Of a DNA stretch of 64,000 nt, positions 1-11,299 are shown in pieces (position 1 is the stretch's first letter; the number at the start of each line of letters is the position of its first letter). Below the pieces are notes generated by a model, which was not told the origin of the DNA, did not search any database, and was given only the letters and a program-made list of their open reading frames with translations. This DNA is from Luzula sylvatica (lineage: Eukaryota; Streptophyta; Magnoliopsida; Poales; Juncaceae). Location: contig OX326956.1 of the NCBI GenBank assembly GCA_946800325.1, positions 17,078,667-17,142,666 on the forward strand. The letters run 5' to 3'. Position numbers and translations under genes: made by a program.

Positions 1-4
1 GCAG

Positions 5-592
5 ATGGAATGGACACTGGCTCGTCTCATTTTACATCCAGATGCCCAAGCCAAAGTTCATGCCGAAATCGACCAGGTCAACGGAAAGTCAGAGCCAGTC
101 ACCGAGTCGGACTCGGCATCCCTTGTGTACCTACAAGCCCTACATAAAGAAGTGCTCAGAATACACCCACCTGGCCCGCTATTAGCTTGGTGCCGTGAAG
201 CCATCACCGACACGCTCATTGACGGCCAATTAATCCCAGCTGGCACCACTGCTATGATTAACATGTGGGCCATCACACATGATCCAGAAGTTTGGGACGA
301 ACCAGACAGGTTTCGCCCCGAACGATTTCTCATTGATGATGGTAGTAAATTAGTAGATTTCTCGGTAATGGGGACTGATTTAAGGCTTGCTCCGTTTGGA
401 GCAGGGCGGAGGAGTTGTCCGGGTAAAGGTTTGGCGATGACCACGATTGGATTTTGGATGGCTTCGTTGTTACATGAGTTCGAGTGGTTGCCCGTGGAGG
501 GAAAGAAGGTGGATTTGTCGGAGGAGCTCAAGCTTTCGTGCGAAATGGCCACGCCACTTGAAGTTAGAGTGAGCAAGAGGCGAATTGCGTGA
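5..592 (+). CDS. Cytochrome P450 CYP78A family, C-terminal exon (5' part outside window)
   Basis: The 195 residues are the distal half of a plant A-type P450, a haem monooxygenase anchored in the ER. The K-helix ExxR motif reads KEVLR (about residues 49-53). PERF follows near residue 105, and the haem-binding loop is [14 protein letters not shown] with its cysteine ligand. The text around [16 protein letters not shown] and [11 protein letters not shown] matches CYP78A, a family of P450s tied to organ size and growth signalling in plants; substrates are poorly known. CYP78A genes usually have one intron. The window opens with gcag directly before ATGGAATGG, so base 5 is probably the first base of exon 2 and not a true start; that is inference. 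The stop is TGA at 590-592. The N-terminal anchor and I-helix lie outside the window. Confidence 0.88.
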   Translation: MEWTLARLILHPDAQAKVHAEIDQVNGKSEPVTESDSASLVYLQALHKEVLRIHPPGPLLAWCREAITDTLIDGQLIPAGTTAMINMWAITHDPEVWDEPDRFRPERFLIDDGSKLVDFSVMGTDLRLAPFGAGRRSCPGKGLAMTTIGFWMASLLHEFEWLPVEGKKVDLSEELKLSCEMATPLEVRVSKRRIA

Positions 593-870
593 AGAATATG
601 CGATCGATAATAGCTCGTGTGCATCTTTTGTTTTCTGTTGAGGATTCCTTATCCTTTGTAGTGGGTACTGGCATAATAATATTAATGTTTTACAGTTTTT
701 TTTTTAGGTAAGTTAATCAGAGTAGTTGATTTTACATGTGTAAGCCTTCAGGATAAATGATAGTTAAAACAATTGCATGGAACAATAAATCTACCTCGTT
801 CTTTTTTAACAACCGTATTTTAAAAAAATAATACTTTGAAGTTTGAGTTGTAGAACTAGCTCTTTGGAAA
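593..870. other. 3' flank of the P450 gene
   Basis: AT-rich sequence that probably includes the P450 3' UTR. I see no gene in it. Confidence 0.5.
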
Positions 871-879
871 TTTTATATT

Positions 880-1283
880 GGATAATTATATCATATCCTA
901 GTTGGTTGAGTGTGAGGTCCAAAAACCCATGTGTTGTGAGAGGTTGTGGGTTCGATCCTCATTGACATCAATGGATGGAGGACATATGAGCCTTCTCCAT
1001 TTATTATCAAAAAAAATTATATCATATCCCCTCAATTCCCCACCACATCCTTTGTATCACCAATTAACCATTAATTGATAATTAATTATCATCGTAATTA
1101 ACACAAGTACATCTGATTAACAATTAATCGATATTAATTAAGAAATATTAAAATATATGTATTTTAATTATATAATAATTAACTGTTAATGGAGTGTATT
1201 TTTGTTAATTATTTCAATAATTAATCATTAATTAGAAAATAGATGATGTTTGGGGAAGACGAGGGGGTACTTTATATGACCTC
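880..1283. mobile_element. MULE-type MITE with 9-bp TSD, interrupted by a SINE
   Basis: The left end reads GGATAATTATATCATATCCC and the right end, reverse-complemented, GAGGTCATATAAAGTACCCC, so the termini are loosely inverted. The element is flanked by a perfect 9-bp direct repeat, TTTTATATT, at 871-879 and 1284-1292. The inner text CCACCACATCC matches the elements at 41417 and 44330. A paralogous segment at 7327-7335 has one uninterrupted TTTTATATT with matching flanks, which is the empty site. A 9-bp duplication is typical of Mutator-like elements. No coding capacity is seen, so the element is non-autonomous. Confidence 0.82.
899..1014 (+). mobile_element. tRNA-derived SINE with 15-bp TSD, inside the MITE
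   Basis: The element starts with an A-box-like TAGTTGGTTGAGTG, has a B-box-like GTGGGTTCGATCCTC, and ends in an A-rich tail. It is flanked by a perfect 15-bp repeat, AATTATATCATATCC, at 884-898 and 1015-1029, as expected for target-primed retrotransposition. Its 3' part (TTCTCCATTTA before the tail) resembles the minus-strand SINE at 32036-32166, so both probably belong to one family. Confidence 0.82.
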
Positions 1284-1799
1284 TTTTATATTTACTTATA
1301 GTTTGACCCAGGATTCATTGTCACAAGTTTCCACACCTTATTATTAATTCTTTTAAAGTTGGATGAATTGAACAAAACAAGAGGTACTAACGTGTATTAT
1401 GTCGCTATAAACATTTTAAAAGCGAAATACTATCACACAGGTAGAGTGGATGAATACTAACTTTTTAATAATTTCATGATATTTTATTTTTTTAAGTATT
1501 CGCAAGATGTTATTTTAATATTGTTGTTCATCTTATTTATTAATGAATAAAAATAACAATCTTTTCATTACTACATAGGTATTTTGATTAACAATTGTTG
1601 ATGTATTTTTTTGCTATCAAATAATGATCATTTTATTAATATTTATTGGGTCAAATTATTTTTAGTGGATCAATTAGTGATCATATAATCAAATAATAAT
1701 TATTTAATTAATATTTAGTGGGTCCAATTATTAGGAGCCACTCACTCTCATGTCTCATGCCATCATTTTTCTTAACTTTATATATAAGATACAATTAGC

Positions 1800-1886
1800 A
1801 GCCTATGTGGCTCACTCTCATGCCATCATTTTTCTTACTGTATAAAGGTAAGAAAAATGATGGCATGAGAGTGAGCCACATAGGCT
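1800..1886. repeat. Perfect 39-bp inverted repeat (hairpin)
   Basis: The arms at 1800-1838 and 1848-1886 are exact reverse complements around a 9-base loop. Each arm contains the module GTGGCTCACTCTCATGCC. Partial copies of that module recur across 1730-2120 and 3015-3560. Confidence 0.9.
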
Positions 1887-1960
1887 CATAATAATTGGAC
1901 CCACTAAATATTAATTAAATAGTTATTATTGTATCTTATATATAAAGTTAAAAAAAATAG

Positions 1961-2405
1961 TTGTATCTTATATATAAAGTTAAGAAAAATGATGGCATGA
2001 GAGTGAGCCACATAGGCTCATAATAATTGGCCCACTAAATATTAATTAAATAGTTATTATTGTATCTTATATATAAAGTTAAGAAAAATAATGGCACGAG
2101 AGTGAGCCACATAGGCTCCTAAAAATAAAATGATCATTATTTGATTAACAAATAATTTGACCAAATAAATATTAATAAAATGATAATTATTTGATTAACA
2201 AAAAATACATCAGTAGTTGTTAATCAAAATACCTTCCTATTGACATATGTAGTAGTGAAAAAGATTGTTATTTTTATTCATTTTAATAAAGGCCTAATTT
2301 TTTTTAGCATATAATAATTAAAAAAAGTTATTATATGTTATATTTATATAATTTTATTATTTTTTACATTTTAATATTTGATTTTAATATTTTTTTCTTG
2401 AAAAA
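1961..2405. repeat. Left arm of a large inverted repeat
   Basis: This arm reads as the reverse complement of 3145-3588 with few mismatches, through the TTAAGAAAAAT, GATCATTATTTGATTAAC and CTTCCTATTGACATATG blocks. About 0.7 kb separates the arms. Confidence 0.8.
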
Positions 2406-2731
2406 CTAGTTGTAATTATTATTTATTTATTGTCTATGATTAGCTAAAAAAATATATACAAGATAACTGTGGAGTATTTTGGTAAAAAAAGAAGAAAAAG
2501 TATGAATGAAATGTTAAAATTCATATCATAAGGGCATAGAAAAGCTCAATATGTGATAAGATTAAAAAAAAATAAAAAAACTTGAGAGAAATGAGAGAAA
2601 AGATATAGGGAGAAATTTTTGTTACTGGATTCTATTTATTTGGTCTCAATGACTAACATCATTGACATGCTTATATGATGGCATTTGACATTTTTGTAGG
2701 GAATCAGAGATTGAGGGCACTTTTTATTATA

Positions 2732-2762
2732 CTAGAAATATTTCTCGCGCTTCGTTTTACGA
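2732..2762 (-). mobile_element. Degenerate Helitron-like 3' terminus
   Basis: On the minus strand a GC-rich stretch, CGAAGCGCGAG, is followed by AAATATTTCTAGT. That resembles a Helitron 3' hairpin with a terminal CTAG and a following T. The hairpin is imperfect and no 5' end was located. Confidence 0.3.
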
Positions 2763-3144
2763 TTTGTTTTTAATTAATAATAAATAAGCAAATCCAAATA
2801 CTAAAATTCAATTAATCAAAGATGATGATAAAGATTACATGGCAAAAAAATGATAAATTAATAATAAATATGCAAAACCAAGGGCTAAAATTCAATCAAT
2901 CATAAATAATGATGAAGATCACAGGGTCACAAATAAATTATGATGTGGTGGATCAATTAGTGATCACTTAATCAAATAATAACTATTTAATTAATATTTA
3001 GTGGGTCCAATTATTAGGAGCCACTCACTCTCATGCCATCATTTTCTTAACTTTATATATAAGATACAGTTAGTAGCCTATGTGGCTCACTCTCATGCCA
3101 TTATTTTTCTTAACTTTATATATAAGATAAAATTAGTTTATGTT

Positions 3145-3588
3145 AGTTTTTCAAGAAAAAAAATATTAAAATGTAAAAAATATTAAAATTATATAAATAT
3201 AACATATAATAACTTTTTTTAATTATTATATGCTAAAAATATTTAGGCCTTTATTAAAATGAATAACAATAACAATCTTTTTCACTACTACATATGTCAA
3301 TAGGAAGGTATTTTGATTAACAACTATTGATATATTTTTTGTTAATCAAATAATTATCATTTTATTAATATTTATTGGGTCAAATTATTTGTTAATCAAA
3401 TAATGATCATTTTATTTTTAGGAGCATATGTGGCTCACTCTCGTGCCATTATTTTTCTTAACTTTATATATAAGATACAATAATAACTATTTAATTAATA
3501 TTTAGTGGGTCCAATTATTATGAGCCTATGTGGCTCACTCTCATGCCATCATTTTTCTTAACTTTATATATAAGATACAATAAGATAC
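3145..3588. repeat. Right arm of a large inverted repeat
   Basis: Partner of 1961-2405. The pairing suggests a foldback or composite element, but I could not fix the outer ends or a target-site duplication. Confidence 0.8.
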
Positions 3589-4067
3589 AATTACTAACTT
3601 ATGTTGCATACAAATATGGTATTCGACGCAATATAGATACGACGATACAATAATTTTCAAAAAACATAGAATACGATACATCTATTATATATAATGTTTT
3701 ATTAATTTATTAATTACAATTTATACATATTTTATTTTTATATAATAAATATATTAAAATTTTGTTATTACGGAAATAACCTCGTATTAAGTTAATGTCC
3801 ATTACATTTAGTTATTTACTTATATGTATTATTCATTTATTTCAATTGAATTTTTTATTTTTATTACTCAAGTACATTTATTGATGTGTTCTAAATATTC
3901 GAAAATATTCGAGAAGTATCTGATATTATTTTGAAATAAAATATTCAAATACGTTACAGGGAGTATCCGATGCGTATCCGACGAATATCAGTATTTTATA
4001 TGGTATTGTTTGATTTATGTAGTATCTACGTAACATAAATGGTAACTCACTCGGTCACAGTGATGCA

Positions 4068-4410
4068 TAAAGTTAGTTCTACTGTAGAGATATAATTTAT
4101 TTATTTTTTAGAAAAAGAGACATAAAATTTTATCATGTAATAGGTATGAGAGAGATCACACAACAGTGTACAAGATAGGACACATTGGTGCACTAACACT
4201 ATGTGTGAGTGGATAATTATATATAATGTAATAAATTATAATTACCTGAAGGATTATGTGTTGGAAGGGGAAAAAGAAGATTGTCCAGATGAAAGAAAAT
4301 AATTGGCATACATTGATTGATTGGTACATGTGTATAATTATTAGTTCAGATATTAGATGAAAACTGACAAAATATCAAAAAAATTCATAACCTAGTATTT
4401 AATGCTTTAT
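4068..4410. repeat. Paralogous segment, copy 1 (distal part)
   Basis: This stretch matches 7375-8266 through blocks such as TTTTATCATGTAATA, GTACAAGATAGGACA, GATTATGTGTTGGA and CATAACCTAGTATTTA. Copy 1 reads straight through ATAATTATATATAATG (near 4215), which is where copy 2 carries a Helitron. The segment looks like a local duplication downstream of the P450. Confidence 0.8.
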
Positions 4411-7309
4411 TTTCTCGAGTGCTACTCTATTTCTTCTGAGAGGAAAAGAGGAAGCCAGAAAAATGGAGAGAAGGCAGAAGAGAAAAAGAGAGGAGGGATG
4501 AGATGAATTTAAATTTTGTTTGTACATGAGAAACCAAAGATATACTTTATCCATAAGAAAGCAATCAAACTTCAATGGGAAAATAGATTAGTTGAGGTAG
4601 TAATGAGATATTCAAAAATATTAAAATAGTATTAATATATTTCCAAAATATTCTCGCGTAATTAATAAATCTGAATGTTTTAGATCGATGAACTTTTTTA
4701 AAAATTAAGTATGTGTATTATTTAATATTAAAGTTTACGACCAGAATATACTTCTAGCATTAAAAAAATATCACACATTGATTGTTAATGTGGTAGAATA
4801 TTTGTTGTGTCATTGATTATTGATTACGTGTCAACTTAATATACACATAAACATTAAACGGATGAAAAAATTATATACGAGTCAACTTAATAGTTGAGAG
4901 GTTGAAAATGTATTATATAAAAGTTGAAGTGCCAAAGATACATTAACTCGATAATTGAGGGGCCAAATTTAAATTTTTCACTAAAAATAAGTTAGTATCT
5001 AGTGAGTTTTTTCTTCGTCACGTAGCAAGCTTTTATGAATTATCCATCTAAGAAGACATAAATAGGATATGAAGTAATTTCTTTTCTATAAAGAATATTT
5101 GTATTTTAACAAAATATACGTGATCAAACAAAATTGACATGTTCCAATTTTAAGATAATGAAAAATAAGATTACTTCTAAAGAAATAATCGGTAAACAAA
5201 TTTTATGTATCATGACAAATTAATCAAACTGAATTTTAACATGATTTAGTTTGATTTTGATATTTTGTATATATATAATATAATTTGATATTTTATAGAT
5301 TTAAGATTGTTTTTTTTTTAGTTTATGGAAGAAGTTTAAGAAAGATAAAATTTGACATTTCAAGATTTGTGATTATTTGTAAGAATAAAAGCAATTTGTT
5401 GCTTTTTATAGGTGTATTGATTAATATTTACTCTTTTAATGGTATACATGTGTGATATTTCTTTTCATTTTTTGTAGTATGGATAAGAGTTGAACAAAAA
5501 TATAGTCCTACTTGTAGATCATATGATTTTCGTGTTAAAATGAATGTAATCTTTGATAAAACTAAATTCGTATACAAGAATCATTTGATCAACACTAATA
5601 TTTCATTTTCATAATAAGTGAAATATTTACAATATTGTAGTTTGTCTCGTATTCTTTATAAAGAACACATCAAAATATTGAGGATATAGTACAAAAAAAT
5701 AACATGTGTCTGGTTCTAATTTGAACATGTAAATTATGTTGGTTATATTTTTAAATAATCAAATAAATGAATATCTAAAATAATAATAGAATAAAAAAAA
5801 TATCAAAATATAAGACAAGTCAGCTAGCTATATCTCCATATTCGTGCCACTACTGTCATAAAAACAGATTAACGCATTTTTGTGCAGGATTTGTTTTTAT
5901 CCATCTTCAAGATTCTACACCTCGAGAACTCATATCGTTTCCGTTTCGATGACCCATTGGAAAACATATGTTCTCCACCTCGAAAGAAATGAAATCATAC
6001 ATCAAATTCTTTAACCAAATTAATACTTGAATATTTTCATGTTTGGAGAGAAAGAATTATCTTTGTTGGTTATTTGAAACAAATTAGAACCGAGTTTCTT
6101 CTTCTATTTTTTTTCATATCAATATTGATGGGTGTATGTAATGGAAGATACATGCATTCGGTTTTCATTATATTTTCATGTTATTATATTTTCATCATAT
6201 CAAGATACTTGAATATTTTCTTGTTATTATATTATAAAAAAGAGAGTGATACATGCATTCGGTTTTCATTATAAATGCAATTAACTAAATATGAGCTCAT
6301 TTGTTAATGCTCATGTGTGTACAAAACCGACATTTATCATGCAATTAATCAATATCTTTCGTCTTCTTTTAATATAAAACCTCCCAATAATGTCATAATT
6401 TTATTTGTAGAAATAATCGAATTATCTCATCAAATAAAAATTTATGTTTTAGAATTTATGGTATCACTTATAACAAATAATACAACAAATTATTCTCACT
6501 TTTGTACTTTCGTGAAAACTATCCAGACATGTTCTTATGTTCTACATGAATTATGTATTAAGTGAGCATGGATCTATTATTTGGATTTTGGAGTTCATTA
6601 TAGTTAATATAATGTTACACCCTCCACGAGGTGCTGACACGTAGAAGGAGGTAAATTTGTTTTTTAATCCTATTTTCTTTCATTTTTCAATTTTGATTTT
6701 TTTTTTTGGTAATTTTTCAATTTACCCCATTTTTTTCCCTTTTTCAATTTTGATATTTTTTTGCTTTCTAATTTTTTTTTTATTTGCTAATTTTGTAAGC
6801 TCACATTTATGAGAAATTTCATAGAAATTTGTCATGTGTCCGTTGTATCTATTTGACACGTTGCGATTCTTTAATAAATCCTTATTAATACATATATTGA
6901 CATTAAATATATTTGCGAATATGTCATGATTATATTAATCGAGTTTGAAAGCACCCGCGCAAATGCTATTTAAACAAATTATATCAGAAAATAATATCCG
7001 TGATAGACTAATTTTATGAACCTTATGTATCTATTGACATCATGATATTTGCAAATATGTCAAAATCAAATTAATTTTGTTGAAACGCACGCGCGTTAAT
7101 TCACACGCGTGATAATTCTATTTAAATAAATTTTATAAAAAAATATGTAAAAAATAAGTATGTTATCTCGCGCAATTGCACGGGAATAAAGTTAGGTTCA
7201 TTTTTAGTCCCTAGAAATAAGCCACTTGCCCTCTTGAAGTTCATTTCACTGGATTTTAATAGTTAGAATAGTTAGAATTAGAATTAGAATTAGAATTATA
7301 TATATCGAA
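4411..7309. other. AT-rich intergenic DNA, no gene seen
   Basis: The ORFs here (6074-6274, 6317-6565) are short, AT-driven and resemble nothing I know. GC-rich snippets near 6950, 7090 and 7165 (CTCGCGCAATTGCACGGG) look like decayed Helitron termini, but none has a clean CTAG end. Confidence 0.5.
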
Positions 7310-8266
7310 TTTTAGGAGTTCGGAACTTTTATATTTACTTGTAGTTTGACCCGGGAGTTCAATGTCTAGTTTCATTGCAGAGAATTATAATTTTATCATG
7401 TAATATGTATGAGAGATCACACAAATATGTACAAGATAGGACATGTTGGTGCATAACGTGTGAATGAACAAATTTTAATTTTAATTAGTATAATTCTATA
7501 CTTTTCCCTGGCTCCTGGTTGAGCCACGTCACCAGTGGTTTTTTTGTAAAAAAAAAAATTAATTTACATTTTGGTCTTTTTTTATTTACATTTTGATCCT
7601 TTTTATTTCGAAAAATTACACTTTGGTCCTTTTTTATTTACATTTTGGTCCTCCAAGTTTAAAAAAATACATTTTGGTCCAGGGGCCTCTTTGTAAGAAA
7701 AATTTTAATTTACATATTGGTCCTTTTTTTATTACATTTTGGTCCTTTTTAGTTGAAAAAACTATATTTTGGTCCTTTTTATTTTGTTTTGGTTCTTTCA
7801 AGTTTAAAATATTACATTTTGGTACTTCATACTTACATCTTGATCCTCTTTTATTTACACATTTTAATTCGAAAAAAAAAATTAATTCACATTTTGGTCC
7901 TTTTTAATTTACATTTTGGTCCTTTTCAGTTTGAAAAATTACATTTCGGTCCTTCTCAGTTTGAAAATTCCACAACACCACACAAATCGAATCACTGGCC
8001 AATACAACGCTGCCGAAAAATAAATACAGAAAAAGCACAAATCATAAAAAAAAACAAATCAACGTGCCCCGCGCAATTGCGCGGGGTTATAGCTAGTTAT
8101 ATATAAAGTAATAATTATATATCTGAATGATTATGTGTTGGAGGGAAGAAGAAAAAAAATGTCCAAATGAAAAAAATTGTTGGCATAAAATAATTGATCT
8201 GTATTGGCTGAGATATTAGATGACAACTGAGAAAATATAGAAAAAATTCATAACCTAGTATTTAGT
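7310..8266. repeat. Paralogous segment, copy 2, containing a Helitron
   Basis: Colinear with 863-879, 1284-1320 and 4068-4410. It lacks the MITE at 880, the SINE and the 2.7-kb repeat block of copy 1, but carries its own Helitron at 7495-8096. Comparing the two copies gives the pre-insertion sequence for both insertions. Confidence 0.8.
7495..8096 (+). mobile_element. Complete 602-bp non-autonomous Helitron
   Basis: The 5' end reads TCTATACTTTTCCC. The 3' end has a perfect 20-bp palindrome, CCCCGCGC-AATT-GCGCGGGG (8067-8086), then TTATAG and the terminal CTAG at 8093-8096, followed by T. These are Helitron hallmarks (5' TC, 3' hairpin plus CTRR, no target duplication). Removing it joins ATAAT to TATATATAA, which matches the intact copy near 4211-4232. 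Inside is a run of degenerate repeats of ACATTTTGGTCC (about 7567-7960). No Rep/helicase ORF is present. The 104- and 117-residue ORFs are translations of the repeat. Confidence 0.88.
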
Positions 8267-8816
8267 TCATGAAACGAAATCTTATTATTCCACATATTTA
8301 CCTCGCCGCTCCAAACATATATAAACAGAATCTTAATATAATTATTGGCTGAGACTCAATTTGGATCAATATCTAAACTATCACTTGCGCTGAAAATGCT
8401 CTTAGGATCTTTTTTAGGATCTTTTTGAGGACAATGAGGAGCACAGTTTATTTATTCCATTTGTCTTGTTTGTTACACATAAATACACTACTTACTATTT
8501 CTTATTATAAAGCTATTCCAATTAATTCTAGGTTTGGATGTTTCAAAATATATGTGTTTTGAACTTTTGAGGTCTTCTACTTTTAAGACTTATCTTAAAA
8601 ACGGTTTTTATAAACTAAAAAGACAACTACATTTCAATAGTTTTAAAAATCATATTATTTTCTTATACCAAAAATGAAGTTTATATAAAGACCCTTTATT
8701 AAAAAATTAGGAATTTTCATGTGTAATGTTGATTGGTTCCCAAATCATATGATTGCTTGCTTTTATTTTTATAGGTTGGTTCGCAATAATTTAATTATTT
8801 TTGTACTGTCATGGAC
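8267..8816. other. Intergenic, no gene seen
   Basis: AT-rich DNA without recognisable coding or repeat structure. Confidence 0.5.
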
Positions 8817-8825
8817 ATAATTAAA

Positions 8826-8995
8826 GAGTAATGATACAGTCCACGAATTATTACCCACAAATTGCCCACGAATGTCACGTGGCAGCTTCTGATTGGCTGC
8901 AATAAAGTTGTGTAAAAGTTGCAGCCAATCGGCTGCTGTCACGTGACATTCGTAGGCAATTCGTGGGTAATAATTCGTGGACTGTATCATTACTC
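8826..8995. mobile_element. 170-bp MULE-type MITE carrying two G-boxes, upstream of LTO1
   Basis: Long terminal inverted repeats begin GAGTAATGATACAGTCCACG and run about 55-80 bp each side. The flanks are a perfect 9-bp duplication, ATAATTAAA, at 8817-8825 and 8996-9004. Each arm contains CACGTG (8876-8881 and 8940-8945) and a CCAAT/ATTGG motif. The element ends about 200 bp before the LTO1 start codon, so it probably sits in that promoter. The 73-residue minus ORF over it is an artefact of the palindrome. Confidence 0.88.
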
Positions 8996-9193
8996 ATAAT
9001 TAAATGATTTTATTATTTTCGTACAAAAATATTAAAATAGGCCTGCTTGGATAAAAAGCCCAAAAGCCATTTCTCATAGTAAAACTACAAACTTTCACTC
9101 AAGTCCTCGAAAAGTAAAGAAATTACCACCACTTCCAGTTAGAAAGAGAAGTGCCAGAGCTGTCTCCGGCTTCTCCGGCTGTCCGTATCAGCC

Positions 9194-11299
9194 ATGGCGA
9201 ACTTCTCAGTCTCACTTGGTCTATCCATCTCTCGCCTCTCATCTCCTCTAACCCCATCTTTTCATTTCAAGGTCTTTTTTACCCAATTATTTTCTCTCTT
9301 TCCAACTTATTAATCCGAATTTGGTAATTGTTTTAGAGATTAAGGGGTATAAATTTCAAGTGCCAAGCTGGGTCATCGCCTCAGATGGATTCGGATTCAG
9401 CAGAAAAGAAGGGTTCTCTGTCGAGCAATTTATCATACAGTTTGTGTGCAGGACTTTCAACCGTGGGTTTACTAGAGACTGGATATCTCACCTATGTGAA
9501 GCTCGTAAATTCCGAGGCATTTTGCCCAGTTGGAGGAGGAAATTGTGGCGACGTTCTGAATAGCGACTATTCTCTTGTCTTTGGTACTCAATTTTATTTT
9601 GAAATTTTTGCATCATAATTCGATTAATAAAATTGGGGTTAAATCAAATCATTGTCGAACTCGAACCATAGTGGTCTCTCACTCACTACTAACTCTTTGT
9701 CAAAGCGACACGACATGACTTAAAGAGATTAAAAATACGAAACTTTAAATACTTAATTAATTTCGTTTCGATTTAAGTTTGTCATCGTGTCGACATAATG
9801 GCTAGAATATGTATTAATTATTATTTGAAACCAGGGCCACATTAGATACCACTAGGTGATATAGACTTTTATTCAGTTTATTCGGTTATGTTTGTTATAA
9901 AAAGATTCAAATTCTCGATGCGTTAGGTTCGATCAAAAAAATAATCCATAATCAGTGTCTAATCATCAATTTGTCTTCTTGTTTCAACTTTTGACTTGGC
10001 ATGCACCAAATAAGGTTAACAAATTCGTTACTTTAATTGGCTTTTCTTGTTTTTTAAACTCACAAAAGTTAATAGTACTTTCCCACATCATCATATAAAA
10101 ACAATTTGACGCATAATTGAATAATTAACTCTCCTTTTAATTTTTATAATAGATAGAAAAATACAAGTCATGTCAACCACTTTAAATTTAATGGAGGCCT
10201 CACTTTGTTATAATTAATTGATATTTAATTATCTATTCATTTCCATTTTTTGAGGTTTGTTGTCTTTTTATGGTGACAGGTGTCCCTCTCTCATTGGTCG
10301 GAATGTTTGCGTATGGAATCGTCCAATTACTCAGTCTACAACAAATAGGAATAGTATCGTTTCCAATGCACAAAAAAGACGGACAATTAATTTTGGCAAG
10401 TATCACTCCTTCACTGGCGGCCTCCAGTGCATATTTCTTATTTTTATTAAGTACTAAATTTAACGGTGCAACTTGCTCGTACTGTCTCTTGTCAGCTTTT
10501 CTCTCATTTACCATTTTCTCCATCACTATAAAGGTACGATATTTTATATTTTATATTTCCCAATTTTACAAAATTCCTCAATATAATTATTTTTAAAAAA
10601 AATTAATATAGGATTATGGGTTTGAGAAAATTGGGAAAATACTTGGAGTACAATTAATTATATCTGCATTAGTTATTGGCGCATTAAATACCACGTATTC
10701 CTCGGCGAATCCTCAGTTAATAAGGTAGAATTATTATAATTTCTTATTATTATATGATTTACGATTTTTTATTTTTTTATTTTCTACACTACAGTTCTGA
10801 AAACCTCACACTAGATCGGTACGAAACAGAAATAACGAAAGAGTCTACACAATATACTATATCGCTCGCAAAACATTTGCATTCAATTGGGGCCAAAATG
10901 TACGGTGCATTTTGGTGCTCACATTGTATCGAACAAAAAGAGGTAATTGATATATATATATTTTTTAATTTAGAATATTAATTATAATTAGGACTTTTTT
11001 GTGATTTTAGATGTTTGGGCGTGAGGCCATGAAAATATTGGATTATGTGGAGTGTTTTCCTAATGGGGCGGGAAAAGGACGAAGTATGGCTCTTGAATGT
11101 TCGCTCATTGGAATTGAAGGTTTCCCCACTTGGGTCATTAATGATAAGGTTTTTATTTTTATTAATTATTAATTAATTAATTTTTCTATTTTGTTGTATA
11201 TTGATTAATTTTTTGTAGGTTTTGAGTGGAGAACAGGATTTGTCTAGTTTAGCGAATGCATCGGGTTTCGTTTACCAAGATAATAATTATCCTTTTTAA
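9194..11299 (+). CDS. LTO1: LTO1-type chloroplast VKOR-thioredoxin disulfide oxidoreductase
   Basis: Seven exons splice cleanly: 9194-9271, 9337-9583, 10280-10533, 10612-10724, 10795-10942, 11011-11148 and 11219-11299, giving 352 residues. The first roughly 50 residues are Ser/Arg-rich and look like a plastid transit peptide. A four-to-five-helix VKOR domain follows, with loop cysteines C89 and C96 (FCPVGGGNCGD) and the quinone-proximal CSYC pair C174/C177. The C-terminal thioredoxin-like domain has WCSHC (C272/C275). In Arabidopsis this thylakoid enzyme oxidises luminal thiols, passes electrons to quinone, and supports photosystem II assembly. All expected redox cysteines are present and the length is normal (about 350-375). 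The start is the first ATG after a transcript-like leader, in a good context (gccATGG). Confidence 0.93.

Larger units (their letters stand above)
1284..4067. repeat. Repeat-filled insertion between halves of a paralogous segment
   Basis: In the second copy (7310-8266) the sequence matching 1284-1320 runs almost directly into sequence matching 4068 onward. Nearly all of this 2.7 kb is therefore extra DNA in the first copy. It holds a 39-bp hairpin, units of about 110 bp repeated around GAGTGAGCCACATAGGCTC (near 1870, 2003 and 2103), two inverted arms of roughly 0.45 kb, and a degenerate Helitron-like end. No gene is seen; the small ORF at 3001-3186 is repeat sequence. Confidence 0.6.

Noticed and set aside
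3001..3186. 61-residue ORF
   Set aside because: Composed of the repeated GTGGCTCACTCTCATGCC module within the inverted repeat.
7593..8106. Two overlapping ORFs (104 and 117 residues) rich in HFGPF-like text
   Set aside because: They translate the degenerate ACATTTTGGTCC repeats inside the Helitron; there are no protein features and both frames are open for the same reason.
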